Assembly (NCBI GenBank): GCA_944325155.1
Contig: CALUYY010000013.1
Location: 1 to 39,818, forward strand
DNA length: 39,818 nucleotides
Direction: 5' to 3'
Origin: Candidatus Gastranaerophilales bacterium
GTDB taxonomy: Bacteria > Cyanobacteriota > Vampirovibrionia > Gastranaerophilales > Gastranaerophilaceae
This document shows positions 24,933-32,864 of the stretch, piece by piece. Position numbers and translations under genes: made by a program. A model generated the notes under the pieces. The model did not search any database and was not told the DNA's origin. It saw only the letters and a program-made list of their open reading frames with translations. The number at the start of each line of letters is the position of its first letter. Positions within the stretch are counted from its first letter, which is position 1.

Positions 24933-26138
24933 TTAGAGTGTATTATAAAGAAGTTCATTTGAATTTATTGTTTCTTTTTCTTTTGTGGAAAGGGAAATAT
25001 TTTCTTTGTTTAATTCAAGATTGAGATTTTGAACGGTCGTTCCTTTTGAAATTTTAAATTTTTTATTGCTTTTATCCGTCATTTTAATTTTCATATTTTG
25101 AAGATTTGTATTTTCTTCAATTATGATTTCATTTTGCCCTGATAAAATTTCGATTTCGCAGTTTTTAAATTTTGAATTTGATGAAATTCTTATTGTGTTG
25201 CAGTCGCCTTTTATTTTAATTTTGAGCCCTTTTATTTTTCTTTTTCTCAATTTATCCGAAATGCCGTTTTCATTCATTATTGATATAAGATTATAATTTC
25301 CCTTGATATCATAAGCATAACGTCTGACTTTAAACTTCAGTCCCAAAATATTTATTATTTTATGCATTTTTTCATTTTTAATTAAAAAGATTTTTTGTAT
25401 AATTTTTTGAAACCGTCTGAAACTTAAAAAACTTATGCACTCATCCGCACCGTATATTTCATAACCTTCGCTTATAACAACCAGAGCAAAAATTCTTTCC
25501 AACACATGGGCAAATGTGCCGAAACTTTTCATTTTTGATGAAGTTAAAAAATCTTCTTCTTTTATATCCGCCGTTTTAAAAAAGTTCAAAAGCTCCGCAC
25601 GGCATATAAACATTGTTCCAGCTATAAAGTTTATTTTCTTTGGAACGAGATTGAATCTTGCGCAGACTTCTTCATAAAATATCCTGTTTTCGGGACAGTT
25701 CAAATGCATATTGCTCAAACAATTTTTAGCGCCGATTAAACCCGTTTTATTATTTTGTTCAAAAATTTTAATGCAGTTTTTAAATGCTTCTTTTGAACCC
25801 AAAATAGGATTAATTAATGAATTTCTCCAGTGTGCGCCTGCTTTTCTTTTAATATTTTTGGTATGAAGCTTTAAAATATAATCGTAATTATCAAGATTTA
25901 TTTGTTTTAAAAGATAAATAAAAGGCCAGATATCATAGCCCGAATTTGAAACTTGAAAAAACTTTGTATCTTTTTTAAATTTTAAAAACTTTTCTTTTTC
26001 TTTTTCAAAATTTTTGGAAAAAGTTACGTATAAATCAAAATCAAAATCGGCTATATTTTTTAATTTAGAAATTATATAATCAATCTGCCCGTGGTAATAA
26101 ATATGAACCAGAGCGGCAATTTTCGGTTTATTTAACAT
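24933..26138 (-). CDS. RgpF-like glycosyltransferase with C-terminal beta-solenoid-like tail
   Basis: 401 residues. The N-terminal ~230 residues match the rhamnan synthesis protein F (RgpF) family: PKIAALVHIYYHGQIDYIIS, FDLYVTFSK, NSGYDIWPFIYLL and YDYILKLHTKN, then GLIGAKN and FIAGTMFICRAELL. This family extends rhamnose-type surface glycans. A junction IINILGLKFKV near residue 265 resembles the end of the GT8 protein at 1662-2588. The last ~100 residues form short alternating strands (CNTIRISSNSKFKNCEIEIL, NEIIIEENTNLQNMKIKM), which look like rungs of a beta-solenoid and are not part of ordinary RgpF. They could aid oligomerisation or bind the glycan. Confidence 0.78.
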   Translation of the reverse strand: MLNKPKIAALVHIYYHGQIDYIISKLKNIADFDFDLYVTFSKNFEKEKEKFLKFKKDTKFFQVSNSGYDIWPFIYLLKQINLDNYDYILKLHTKNIKRKAGAHWRNSLINPILGSKEAFKNCIKIFEQNNKTGLIGAKNCLSNMHLNCPENRIFYEEVCARFNLVPKKINFIAGTMFICRAELLNFFKTADIKEEDFLTSSKMKSFGTFAHVLERIFALVVISEGYEIYGADECISFLSFRRFQKIIQKIFLIKNEKMHKIINILGLKFKVRRYAYDIKGNYNLISIMNENGISDKLRKRKIKGLKIKIKGDCNTIRISSNSKFKNCEIEILSGQNEIIIEENTNLQNMKIKMTDKSNKKFKISKGTTVQNLNLELNKENISLSTKEKETINSNELLYNTL

Positions 26139-26229
26139 TTTTTCTTAATTCCGGTTTTAATTTTAGCATACTAAATGAGTATTTGCTTTTTATTAAACAA
26201 TTTTCACCCGTCTTTTTTAAAAAATATAG

Positions 26230-26235
26230 TATAAT
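26230..26235 (+). promoter_or_regulatory. -10 box for the DUF4145-like/TPR gene pair
   Basis: TATAAT lies 23 bases before the ATG at 26259. The TTG at 26235, which would extend the frame upstream, begins on its last base, which argues that 26259 is the true start. No convincing -35 is visible. Confidence 0.45.
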
Positions 26236-26258
26236 TGTTATTATTTTTTGGAAATTTT

Positions 26259-27026
26259 ATGGGAAATTTTGAATTTTTAAAAAGCGCCGACAATAACGCA
26301 TATAAAATAATAAATGAGGCGGAAAAATTATACAGGGACGAATATTTTGAACAATGTATTCTTCAGACAAGAAAATTTGCGGAAAATGTCTGTAAAAATG
26401 TTTTGGGGCAAAGAAGAACAACCGAAAATACATTTGATGAAATGTTATCGACCTTAAACGACATTGCGGGCGGAAGCGAAGTTGAAAAAGAATTTATCGA
26501 CGATCTTTATTATCTTAAAAAACAAGGGAATCTTTCCGCTCATTCTTCAACGGTAAAAAATGACGGAAACGAGGCTTTAGAATGTTTAAAAAGGGCGTTT
26601 GAACTTAGTATAAATTATTTTATTAAAAAAAGAGGACAGGATAAAAAAATTTTAAATCTTCATTATGACATTAATTTGCTTATGACGGATAAAAAAGATA
26701 AAAATTTAGCCGAAAAATATCAGGAAATTAAAGATGAAGGGATAAATGAAATTTTAGAGCGCGCAGGCGCCGAAAAAAAAGAAAAGAAGGAAAAGAAAAA
26801 GGCTAACGTTATAAAATTCCCTTCAACAAAAGAAGATGTTAAAAAATTAAAAGAATTAAAAAATAAAAAATCAAAAAAGAAAGAAAAAGCGGATAAAAAA
26901 GAGGAAACCAAAGAACAAAAACCAAAAAACGATTTAGGGGAAAACGTTTTTTCTTTTCTTATGACTTTAATTTTATTTTGTATGATAATCGGCATTTTTC
27001 TTTTTATAATGCCTAAGTGGAGATAA
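26259..27026 (+). CDS. DUF4145-like, tail-anchored membrane protein
   Basis: 255 residues from the ATG at 26259. Residues ~5-120 form a helical domain (AYKIINEAEKLYRDEYFEQC, TRKFAENVCKNVLG, FIDDLYYLKKQGNLSAHSS) of the DUF4145 type, a module found at the N-terminus of type I restriction HsdR and in stand-alone proteins. A long Lys/Glu-rich linker follows (residues ~150-225), and a C-terminal hydrophobic helix (FSFLMTLILFCMIIGIFLFI) puts the domain on the cytoplasmic side of the membrane. No restriction genes are nearby. The TPR gene begins one base after its stop, so a membrane-bound adaptor pair is plausible. Function unknown. Confidence 0.6.
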   Translation: MGNFEFLKSADNNAYKIINEAEKLYRDEYFEQCILQTRKFAENVCKNVLGQRRTTENTFDEMLSTLNDIAGGSEVEKEFIDDLYYLKKQGNLSAHSSTVKNDGNEALECLKRAFELSINYFIKKRGQDKKILNLHYDINLLMTDKKDKNLAEKYQEIKDEGINEILERAGAEKKEKKEKKKANVIKFPSTKEDVKKLKELKNKKSKKKEKADKKEETKEQKPKNDLGENVFSFLMTLILFCMIIGIFLFIMPKWR

Positions 27027-27027
27027 A

Positions 27028-27519
27028 ATGGAAGAAAATTTTCAATATAAATTTTATTTGGATGAAGGCATAAACGCTTTTTATGAAGGCAAATACGATA
27101 ATTCGATAGAATTTTTAAATAAATCAATTCAAATAAAAAACGATTTTGATGTTTCATATTTTTTCAGAGCCGCCTGTCATCAGGCAAAAGAAAATTGGGA
27201 TGAAGCCATGCTTGATTATACAAAAGCAATTCAATTAAACCCGAAAATGACGGATGCTTATTATAACAGAGCAAAAATAATCTTATCAAGAAAAGATATA
27301 ATAAACCCGAAAATTGAAAATGCGATAGAAGATTTAAAAAAAGCAATTGAACTTGACGATAAATTTATTGACGCAATGTATGCAATGGCGGCGGGGTTAA
27401 AAAAACTGGGAAAATACGAGGAAGCGATAGAATATCTTGATAAAATAATAAAAATTGAGCCTGACGCCGTTAACGCCAGAGCTCTTAAAAAACTTATCTT
27501 AACAAAATATATGAATTAA
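27028..27519 (+). CDS. Tetratricopeptide-repeat protein
   Basis: 163 residues containing about four TPR units: YKFYLDEGINAFYEGKYDNS, SYFFRAACHQAKENWDEAML, DAYYNRAKIILS...IEDLKKAIELD and DAMYAMAAGLKKLGKYEEAI. TPRs are helical scaffolds for protein contacts; there is no signal peptide, so it is cytoplasmic. GTGGAGAT at the end of the preceding gene serves as binding site, and the genes are separated by one base. Its stop overlaps the stop of the convergent CoA-transferase gene by four bases. Confidence 0.88.
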   Translation: MEENFQYKFYLDEGINAFYEGKYDNSIEFLNKSIQIKNDFDVSYFFRAACHQAKENWDEAMLDYTKAIQLNPKMTDAYYNRAKIILSRKDIINPKIENAIEDLKKAIELDDKFIDAMYAMAAGLKKLGKYEEAIEYLDKIIKIEPDAVNARALKKLILTKYMN

Positions 27520-28196
27520 ACTTCCATTAATTTTAAATTTGAATCCACGGTAAAACTTGCGCTGATTGAGCGTTTAATGTCATCAATCGAATACATCGGG
27601 TTAATTTCAATTAAAACAAGTTTATGATTAGCCACCTTAAAAACACATCTTTCGGTTACTATCATATCGACTTCTCTGTATGCGGTTAAAGGAAGAGTGC
27701 ATTTTTTAACTATTTTAATTTCGCCTTTTGATAAATGCTCCATCGCAACGATAACTTTTTTTGCGCCGACAACCAAATCCATTGAACCGCCGATACCGGG
27801 AACAAATTTACCCGGAATTTGCCAGCTTGCAATGCTTCCTTCTTCATCAACCTGAAGCGCACCCAAAACGGTTGCGTCAATGTGTCCGCCTCTCATCATC
27901 ATAAATGCCATCTGCGAATCAAAAAAGCTTGCGCCTCTTTTTATATGCGAAGGGGTGCCGCCCGAATTTATTATTCTTGCATCTTCATATTCGCCTTCGG
28001 CTTTTTTTCCTATCCCTAAAACTCCGTTTTCGGAATGAATTATAACGTTCATCTCGGGCGGAATGTATGCTGCGGCAAGGTTCGGAAGCCCGATACCCAA
28101 AGTTACGACATCGCCGTCTTTAAATTCTTTGGCAACTCTTTTTGCAATTATTTCTCTTATTTTTTCTTTTGATAAAACGGTATCACAAACTTGCAT
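27516..28196 (-). CDS. CoA-transferase subunit B (3-oxoacid / acetoacetate type)
   Basis: 226 residues. The class-I CoA-transferase beta chain is recognised by the S-E-N-G-V-L-G motif (IHSENGVLGIGKKAEG, residue ~51), whose glutamate forms the CoA thioester during catalysis. DGDVVTLGIGLPNLAAAYIP precedes it, and KFVPGIGGSMDLVVGAKKVI follows in the position expected for AtoA/ScoB. With the A subunit it moves CoA between short-chain or 3-oxo acids, probably in fermentation or butyrate/acetoacetate use. Three bases separate it from subunit A. The substrate (acetoacetate, succinate or butyrate) cannot be decided here. Confidence 0.92.
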   Translation of the reverse strand: MQVCDTVLSKEKIREIIAKRVAKEFKDGDVVTLGIGLPNLAAAYIPPEMNVIIHSENGVLGIGKKAEGEYEDARIINSGGTPSHIKRGASFFDSQMAFMMMRGGHIDATVLGALQVDEEGSIASWQIPGKFVPGIGGSMDLVVGAKKVIVAMEHLSKGEIKIVKKCTLPLTAYREVDMIVTERCVFKVANHKLVLIEINPMYSIDDIKRSISASFTVDSNLKLMEV

Positions 28197-28199
28197 TTT

Positions 28200-28850
28200 T
28201 TATTCTTCTTTTGCTTTCACTATATAATCAATAAAAATCCCCGGTATTACAACTTCATTGGGATCAAGACAATCAACAATTTCATCCGCCTGAACAATGA
28301 CGGTGTCTGCCGACATTGCCATTGTCGTATTAAAGTTTCTTGTTGTTCCGAAATATGAAACGTTGCCGAATTTATCGACTTTTGTTCCGTATATAAAGGC
28401 AACATCAGCCCCCAAAGGTTCTTCAAAAATATATTTTTTTCCGTTTACTTCAATAATTTTTTTGCCTTCTTCAAGGATTGTACCAATCCCCGTCGGAGTT
28501 AAAATTCCGCCCAAACCTGCGCCGTATGCTCTTATTTTCTCGACAAAAGTTCCCATGGGCAAAATTTCAACTTCAATTTCTTTATTTAACATTTTCTGCC
28601 CCGTTATGGGGTTTGTTCCTATATGGCTTGCAATAACTTTTTTAACTCTTTTTTCATCAATGAGTTTTCCTTTATCAACGTCCGGATAAGTTGTGTCATT
28701 GCAAATTAAAGTCAGGTTTGAAACATTTGTTTCAACAAGCGCATCGACCAGTTTATCGGGAGCGCCGCATGACAAAAACCCGCCAACCATAAGGGTTGAA
28801 TTGTCTTTAACAAACTCTGCGGCTTCTTTTGCTGAAATTATCTTTTTCAA
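28200..28850 (-). CDS. CoA-transferase subunit A (3-oxoacid / acetoacetate type)
   Basis: 216 residues with a TTG start at 28850. GGFLSCGAPDKLVDALVET near residue 23 is the AtoD/ScoA-type opening; AYGAGLGGILTPTGIGTILE (residue ~110) and EEPLGADVAFIYGTKVDKFG are conserved A-subunit blocks. It binds CoA together with the B chain encoded just downstream. A TATAAT on the minus strand (28882-28877) and AAGGG lie upstream, so this is the first gene of the two-gene operon. Length is normal for the family. Confidence 0.92.
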   Translation of the reverse strand: MKKIISAKEAAEFVKDNSTLMVGGFLSCGAPDKLVDALVETNVSNLTLICNDTTYPDVDKGKLIDEKRVKKVIASHIGTNPITGQKMLNKEIEVEILPMGTFVEKIRAYGAGLGGILTPTGIGTILEEGKKIIEVNGKKYIFEEPLGADVAFIYGTKVDKFGNVSYFGTTRNFNTTMAMSADTVIVQADEIVDCLDPNEVVIPGIFIDYIVKAKEE

Positions 28851-28918
28851 AACGGCTAATCCCTTTTATAATAAAAATTATATTATCATAGAAACGTCAA
28901 AATGAGAATTTTTGCTTT

Positions 28919-30592
28919 TTATGAAATCGGATTAAAGTCTTCTTCGTTTAAGAAAATTTCGTCTTCATCGCCAAAAGTCTCAATCGATGTAACTTCTCCC
29001 CGTTCATCATAATACGTTCTTTTTATTGCTCTTTTATTTTCAAAAACCGTTTTTGCCTGAAGGTTATCTGATTTGCCGTAGTATGTATATTCAACAATTC
29101 TGTTTGAAGGGCCGTATACGATTTTTCTTTTAGGGTCAAAAACGGGAGTTATAATTTGAACCGAGGGGCGGTTATCCGAATACGTTGATTCGGCATAGAG
29201 ATTATCGCCTATGTATTTTTCATTTCTTTGAATTGTACCGTCGGGGTTAAAATAAGTTATTGTGCTTACATCGTTTTTCCCGAATCTTACAACTGCCGAT
29301 TTTTTTGAATTTACTTCAATATTATCTTCGGTTTTTGGTTCCCTTCCGTATATATCAAGCTGAACGGGGGTATAATTTCCGTTATTTACACTAAATGCGC
29401 CTCTTGCCCGAATTCTTCCGTTCGGTCTTTTATAATTAAGAAAAAGAATATTTTTGGCGGGGCGGTTAAATTCCAGCGTATCTCTTGTTTCAAGATTTAC
29501 TATTGCGCTTGGAAAACCGGAGTTATCTTTATCGTAAATTTCATAAGCGTACGCTTTTTTTGTATCGCCGTCATAATAAGTAATTATAATTTCGTCCGTT
29601 TCTTTTGAACGCTTTGTTTGTCTTATTGTATTAATGTGTTCAAAAAATGCAAATTCTCTTATCGGATTTATACCTTTTGATTTATCGGCGCCAAAATATC
29701 CGAATTCATCTATAACAATTCCTTCATTTTCTTTCTTTGAAACAACTCTTTTTTTACACATTCCGTAAGGAACGTCAAAATCTCCGTCTAAATACAATCT
29801 GCAATTTGTTTGTTCGATTCTTACGGGCTTTGAATCTTCATAAAATACGGTTTGCGTGTCTGAAGATGTGTTATCTTCTTTATTTTCAATATCTTTATAT
29901 GTCCTTTTTTTGAGATTTCCCGATTCGTCAAGTTCCGTTACTCTTGAAGAATATCCGAATTTTTTTGTATTTAAGGCGTCATAGGCTATTTTTTCTTTTC
30001 TCATAACAAGACCGCCTTTTTCATAATATCTTTCGATTGAAACGGAAGGCTGGTTTGAAACGGGTATATTATACGGTCTTATTTCATGCATGTTTGATTG
30101 TCTGTTTAAATTATCTTTTACGCCCGATTGATAAATATTAAGATAAGTTTCGCTTAAATTGCCGTCTAAATCATAATCTTCAAAATATATTGCATTTTTA
30201 TCTTCATTATACCATTCAACGGTTCTTGAGCCGTTAGGGTGAATAGTTTCAATTTTATCATTAAAAACTACGCTTGAATTTTCGCCTTTTGACCAGGAAA
30301 CTTTTACTTCTTTTTTATCACCGTTATGGTAATAGGATTCAACGCCCGATGCCGATACAATTTTTCCCGTATAAGGAACAATTCCCGTATACGCTTTATC
30401 AAAATTAAATTTTCCGCCTTCAGAAATAAAATCTTTTTGTTTCACGGGTCTTTTTTGAAAGTTATAATTCCCCGAAAATGAAACGGGTGAAATATCGGGG
30501 GTTGAAACCGCATTATTTATTTTATTTTTATATGTTTTATTTGTTTTTACCTGATTAAAAACGGGTGAAAAAGATATTTTTGAAACCTGCAT
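28919..30592 (-). CDS. YwqK/MORN-2-like repeat protein with N-terminal tag, unknown function
   Basis: 557 residues without a signal peptide or membrane helix. It opens MQVSKISFSPVF and, at residues ~35-50, DISPVSFSGNYNF, echoing the tag of the protein at 7003-7338. The rest is built of short beta-hairpin units of the form Y-x-x-x-G-x-h-x-x-x-x-x-Y/F, for example TYFNPDGTIQRNEKYIGDNL, RTYYDERGEVTSIETF and NGSRTVEWYNEDKNAIYFED, similar to YwqK/MORN-2 repeats, which occur in some effector and antitoxin-like proteins. AAGGAT precedes the ATG. I cannot assign a role; cytoplasmic or non-classically exported placement are both possible. Confidence 0.65.
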   Translation of the reverse strand: MQVSKISFSPVFNQVKTNKTYKNKINNAVSTPDISPVSFSGNYNFQKRPVKQKDFISEGGKFNFDKAYTGIVPYTGKIVSASGVESYYHNGDKKEVKVSWSKGENSSVVFNDKIETIHPNGSRTVEWYNEDKNAIYFEDYDLDGNLSETYLNIYQSGVKDNLNRQSNMHEIRPYNIPVSNQPSVSIERYYEKGGLVMRKEKIAYDALNTKKFGYSSRVTELDESGNLKKRTYKDIENKEDNTSSDTQTVFYEDSKPVRIEQTNCRLYLDGDFDVPYGMCKKRVVSKKENEGIVIDEFGYFGADKSKGINPIREFAFFEHINTIRQTKRSKETDEIIITYYDGDTKKAYAYEIYDKDNSGFPSAIVNLETRDTLEFNRPAKNILFLNYKRPNGRIRARGAFSVNNGNYTPVQLDIYGREPKTEDNIEVNSKKSAVVRFGKNDVSTITYFNPDGTIQRNEKYIGDNLYAESTYSDNRPSVQIITPVFDPKRKIVYGPSNRIVEYTYYGKSDNLQAKTVFENKRAIKRTYYDERGEVTSIETFGDEDEIFLNEEDFNPIS

Positions 30593-30759
30593 AAATTTTA
30601 ATCCTTTTTTGACCTTTGATATAAAAACCGTGAAAAAAAATTTTGTTATTTAAATTTTAATAAATTTTTATTCTAGCCTCTATATTGCCCTCGGGCATAA
30701 TGCATTTTGCATTCTATAAGAAAAAAATGAAACAGACAATTATTTTTTAAGGGTTCAGG

Positions 30760-32823
30760 ATGAAAACATTAATCAAAGCAATTGTTGTTTTATTTTTTCT
30801 AAATAACTTTTTTATTCCCTCCTATGCAAATGAAAATATCAAATACCCCGATTGGGCAAATTATTATTTAGGGGAAGATAGGTATGAAAATTTTAACAGA
30901 AAAATGTTCACATTTAACAGAATATTAAACAAATATGCGATTAAACCCGTTGTTGTTATCTGGACATCGGTTATACCGAAATACGGAATAGACAGAATCA
31001 ATTCAATTTATAATAACGTTTTATACCCGAGAAGATTAATTTCAAGCCTTATTCAAAAAGATTTTAAGGGAGCGGGGGTTGAAAGTATCAGATTTTTAAC
31101 AAATTCAACAATCGGTCTTGGAGGAATGTTTGACCCTTCAAAAAGATTTTTTAAATTGGAACAAAATAATGAGAATATGGAGCAGGCTTTGGCTTCTTTG
31201 AACATAAAAAGAGGAAGTTATCTTATTGTTCCTTTTATATCTTCGACAAATCTAAGGGGCCTAATCGGAAAAGGTTTAGACAGCCTGCTTGACCCTACCT
31301 GCTATACGGGAAATTTTATAACGGCGGGAATTAAAGCGGGGTTTATAGTTAACAATATTTCTTTAATTCAGCCTTTGGCAAAAACGATTGAAACAACTTT
31401 TGCAGACCCCTATGAAGTTACAAAAAAATTATACGCAATGCAAAGCTACATTTTAGAAAACAATTTAGATAAAGAAAAAGTCCTTCAAAATAAAGACAAA
31501 AAATTTTTGGAATTTAAAAATAACCTTGCACTTAAAAATAATATTATAGATGTTAATTACGACAAAAAAGAAAATAATAAAGCAATTTTGCCGTCAAATG
31601 AAACCATTAAAGGCGGGGCTTTCAGGGATAATATTTTATATAATGAAGAATTAATTCCCGATATAATTTTAGAAAATTTTAACCCGCAGACACCTGTCAT
31701 TGACGCAATGAGAACGGTGTTATTTGAAATCGGGGATGTTAAAAATTCAATCTGGGCGGAAAGTTCGGTTTGGAACAGAAGTTTTCAAAACAGAATTAAA
31801 ACTTCATCGGTTGAAATAACAAAAGACAGAGATAAATATAAATTCAGATATATTATGCAAAAAGATAAAAATGCTCCCGTTGCGATTATTTATCCTTCAA
31901 TCGGAGAAGGAATTTATTCTCACCACAGCATTATGTTTGCAAAATTATTTTATGATGAAGGATATTCCGTTATAATTCAGGGAAGCGCTTTTAATTTTGA
32001 ATTTGCAAAAAGTATGCCGAAATCCTTTCACCCCGGGATTCCCGATGAAGATATATTTTATTTAAGAAAAACAACCAAAAAAATTGTTGATTTTCTTGAA
32101 GAAAAATATAATTGCAAATTCAAAGACAAAGTGGTTTTGGGAACGTCATACGGCGCTATGAATACCTTGTTTCTTGCAGACAAAGAAAACAAAGATAATT
32201 TAATCAATATTTCAAAATTTATCTCAATAAGCCCGCCGATTGAGCTTTGTTATGCAATGGATGTTGTCGATAAAAATGCCGTTATCGGGGAAAAAGATCT
32301 TGAAAAATTAAAAGAAAAAACGGCAATAACCGCAGCTAAAATATTAAATACGTATGATTTAAAAGAAAACAAAGAAATTAAAATAAACGGACTTCCTTTT
32401 GATAATAATGAAGCAAAAATAATAACAAGTTTTATAATGCGCCAAAAATTATCGGACCTTGTTTTTACGCTTGAAAATGCGCCTTTGAATAAAAAAAGCG
32501 ATATTTATAAAAAAATTAATTCGATGAATTATAAAGATTACGCAAAAAAATATTTATCAAACTATACAAAAGATTATGATTTTTCTTATGACACAAGTTT
32601 GTATAGAATTTCAGACTTTCTTGAAACAAGCAAAAAATACAAAATATATCATTCAATGGACGATTATTTAATAAGCCTTAAACAATTAAAAAGATTGAAA
32701 AGAAATGCAAAAAACAAGCTTATAATAATTGATAAAGGCTCTCATCTGGGGTTTTTATACAGGGATGAATTTATTGAAGATTTAAAAAAAGAAATCGCCC
32801 TGAATAAAAAATCAAATTTATAA
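30760..32823 (+). CDS. MlaA (VacJ)-like domain fused to an alpha/beta hydrolase
   Basis: 687 residues. A signal peptide (residues 1-23) ends S-Y-A with no lipobox cysteine. Residues ~35-225 match MlaA: DRYENFNRKMFTFNRILNKY, SSLIQKDFKGAGVESIRFLT, NSTIGLGGMFD, GSYLIVPFISSTNLRGLIGK and GLDSLLDP. A second domain from ~330 is an alpha/beta hydrolase with nucleophile elbow VLGTSYGAMN (Ser463), Asp634/635 in HSMDDYLIS and His662 in GSHLGFL. MlaA normally removes misplaced phospholipids from the outer leaflet of the outer membrane; a joined hydrolase could cleave or transfer the lipid's acyl chain. No other mla gene is in the window. Confidence 0.8.
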   Translation: MKTLIKAIVVLFFLNNFFIPSYANENIKYPDWANYYLGEDRYENFNRKMFTFNRILNKYAIKPVVVIWTSVIPKYGIDRINSIYNNVLYPRRLISSLIQKDFKGAGVESIRFLTNSTIGLGGMFDPSKRFFKLEQNNENMEQALASLNIKRGSYLIVPFISSTNLRGLIGKGLDSLLDPTCYTGNFITAGIKAGFIVNNISLIQPLAKTIETTFADPYEVTKKLYAMQSYILENNLDKEKVLQNKDKKFLEFKNNLALKNNIIDVNYDKKENNKAILPSNETIKGGAFRDNILYNEELIPDIILENFNPQTPVIDAMRTVLFEIGDVKNSIWAESSVWNRSFQNRIKTSSVEITKDRDKYKFRYIMQKDKNAPVAIIYPSIGEGIYSHHSIMFAKLFYDEGYSVIIQGSAFNFEFAKSMPKSFHPGIPDEDIFYLRKTTKKIVDFLEEKYNCKFKDKVVLGTSYGAMNTLFLADKENKDNLINISKFISISPPIELCYAMDVVDKNAVIGEKDLEKLKEKTAITAAKILNTYDLKENKEIKINGLPFDNNEAKIITSFIMRQKLSDLVFTLENAPLNKKSDIYKKINSMNYKDYAKKYLSNYTKDYDFSYDTSLYRISDFLETSKKYKIYHSMDDYLISLKQLKRLKRNAKNKLIIIDKGSHLGFLYRDEFIEDLKKEIALNKKSNL

Positions 32824-32864
32824 AAACGGTTGATTTTTATAAAACCTAATTTAAAATTATATTC

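Noticed and set aside
26235-26258. TTG at 26235 as start of the DUF4145-like protein
   Set aside because: It overlaps the TATAAT box and has no binding site; the ATG at 26259 fits the promoter.
30593-30759. Short palindromes (GCCC-TC-GGGC and AATGCA-TTT-TGCATT) before the MlaA fusion gene
   Set aside because: They are short and adjacent, with no U-tract or clear relation to a promoter; chance symmetry cannot be excluded.
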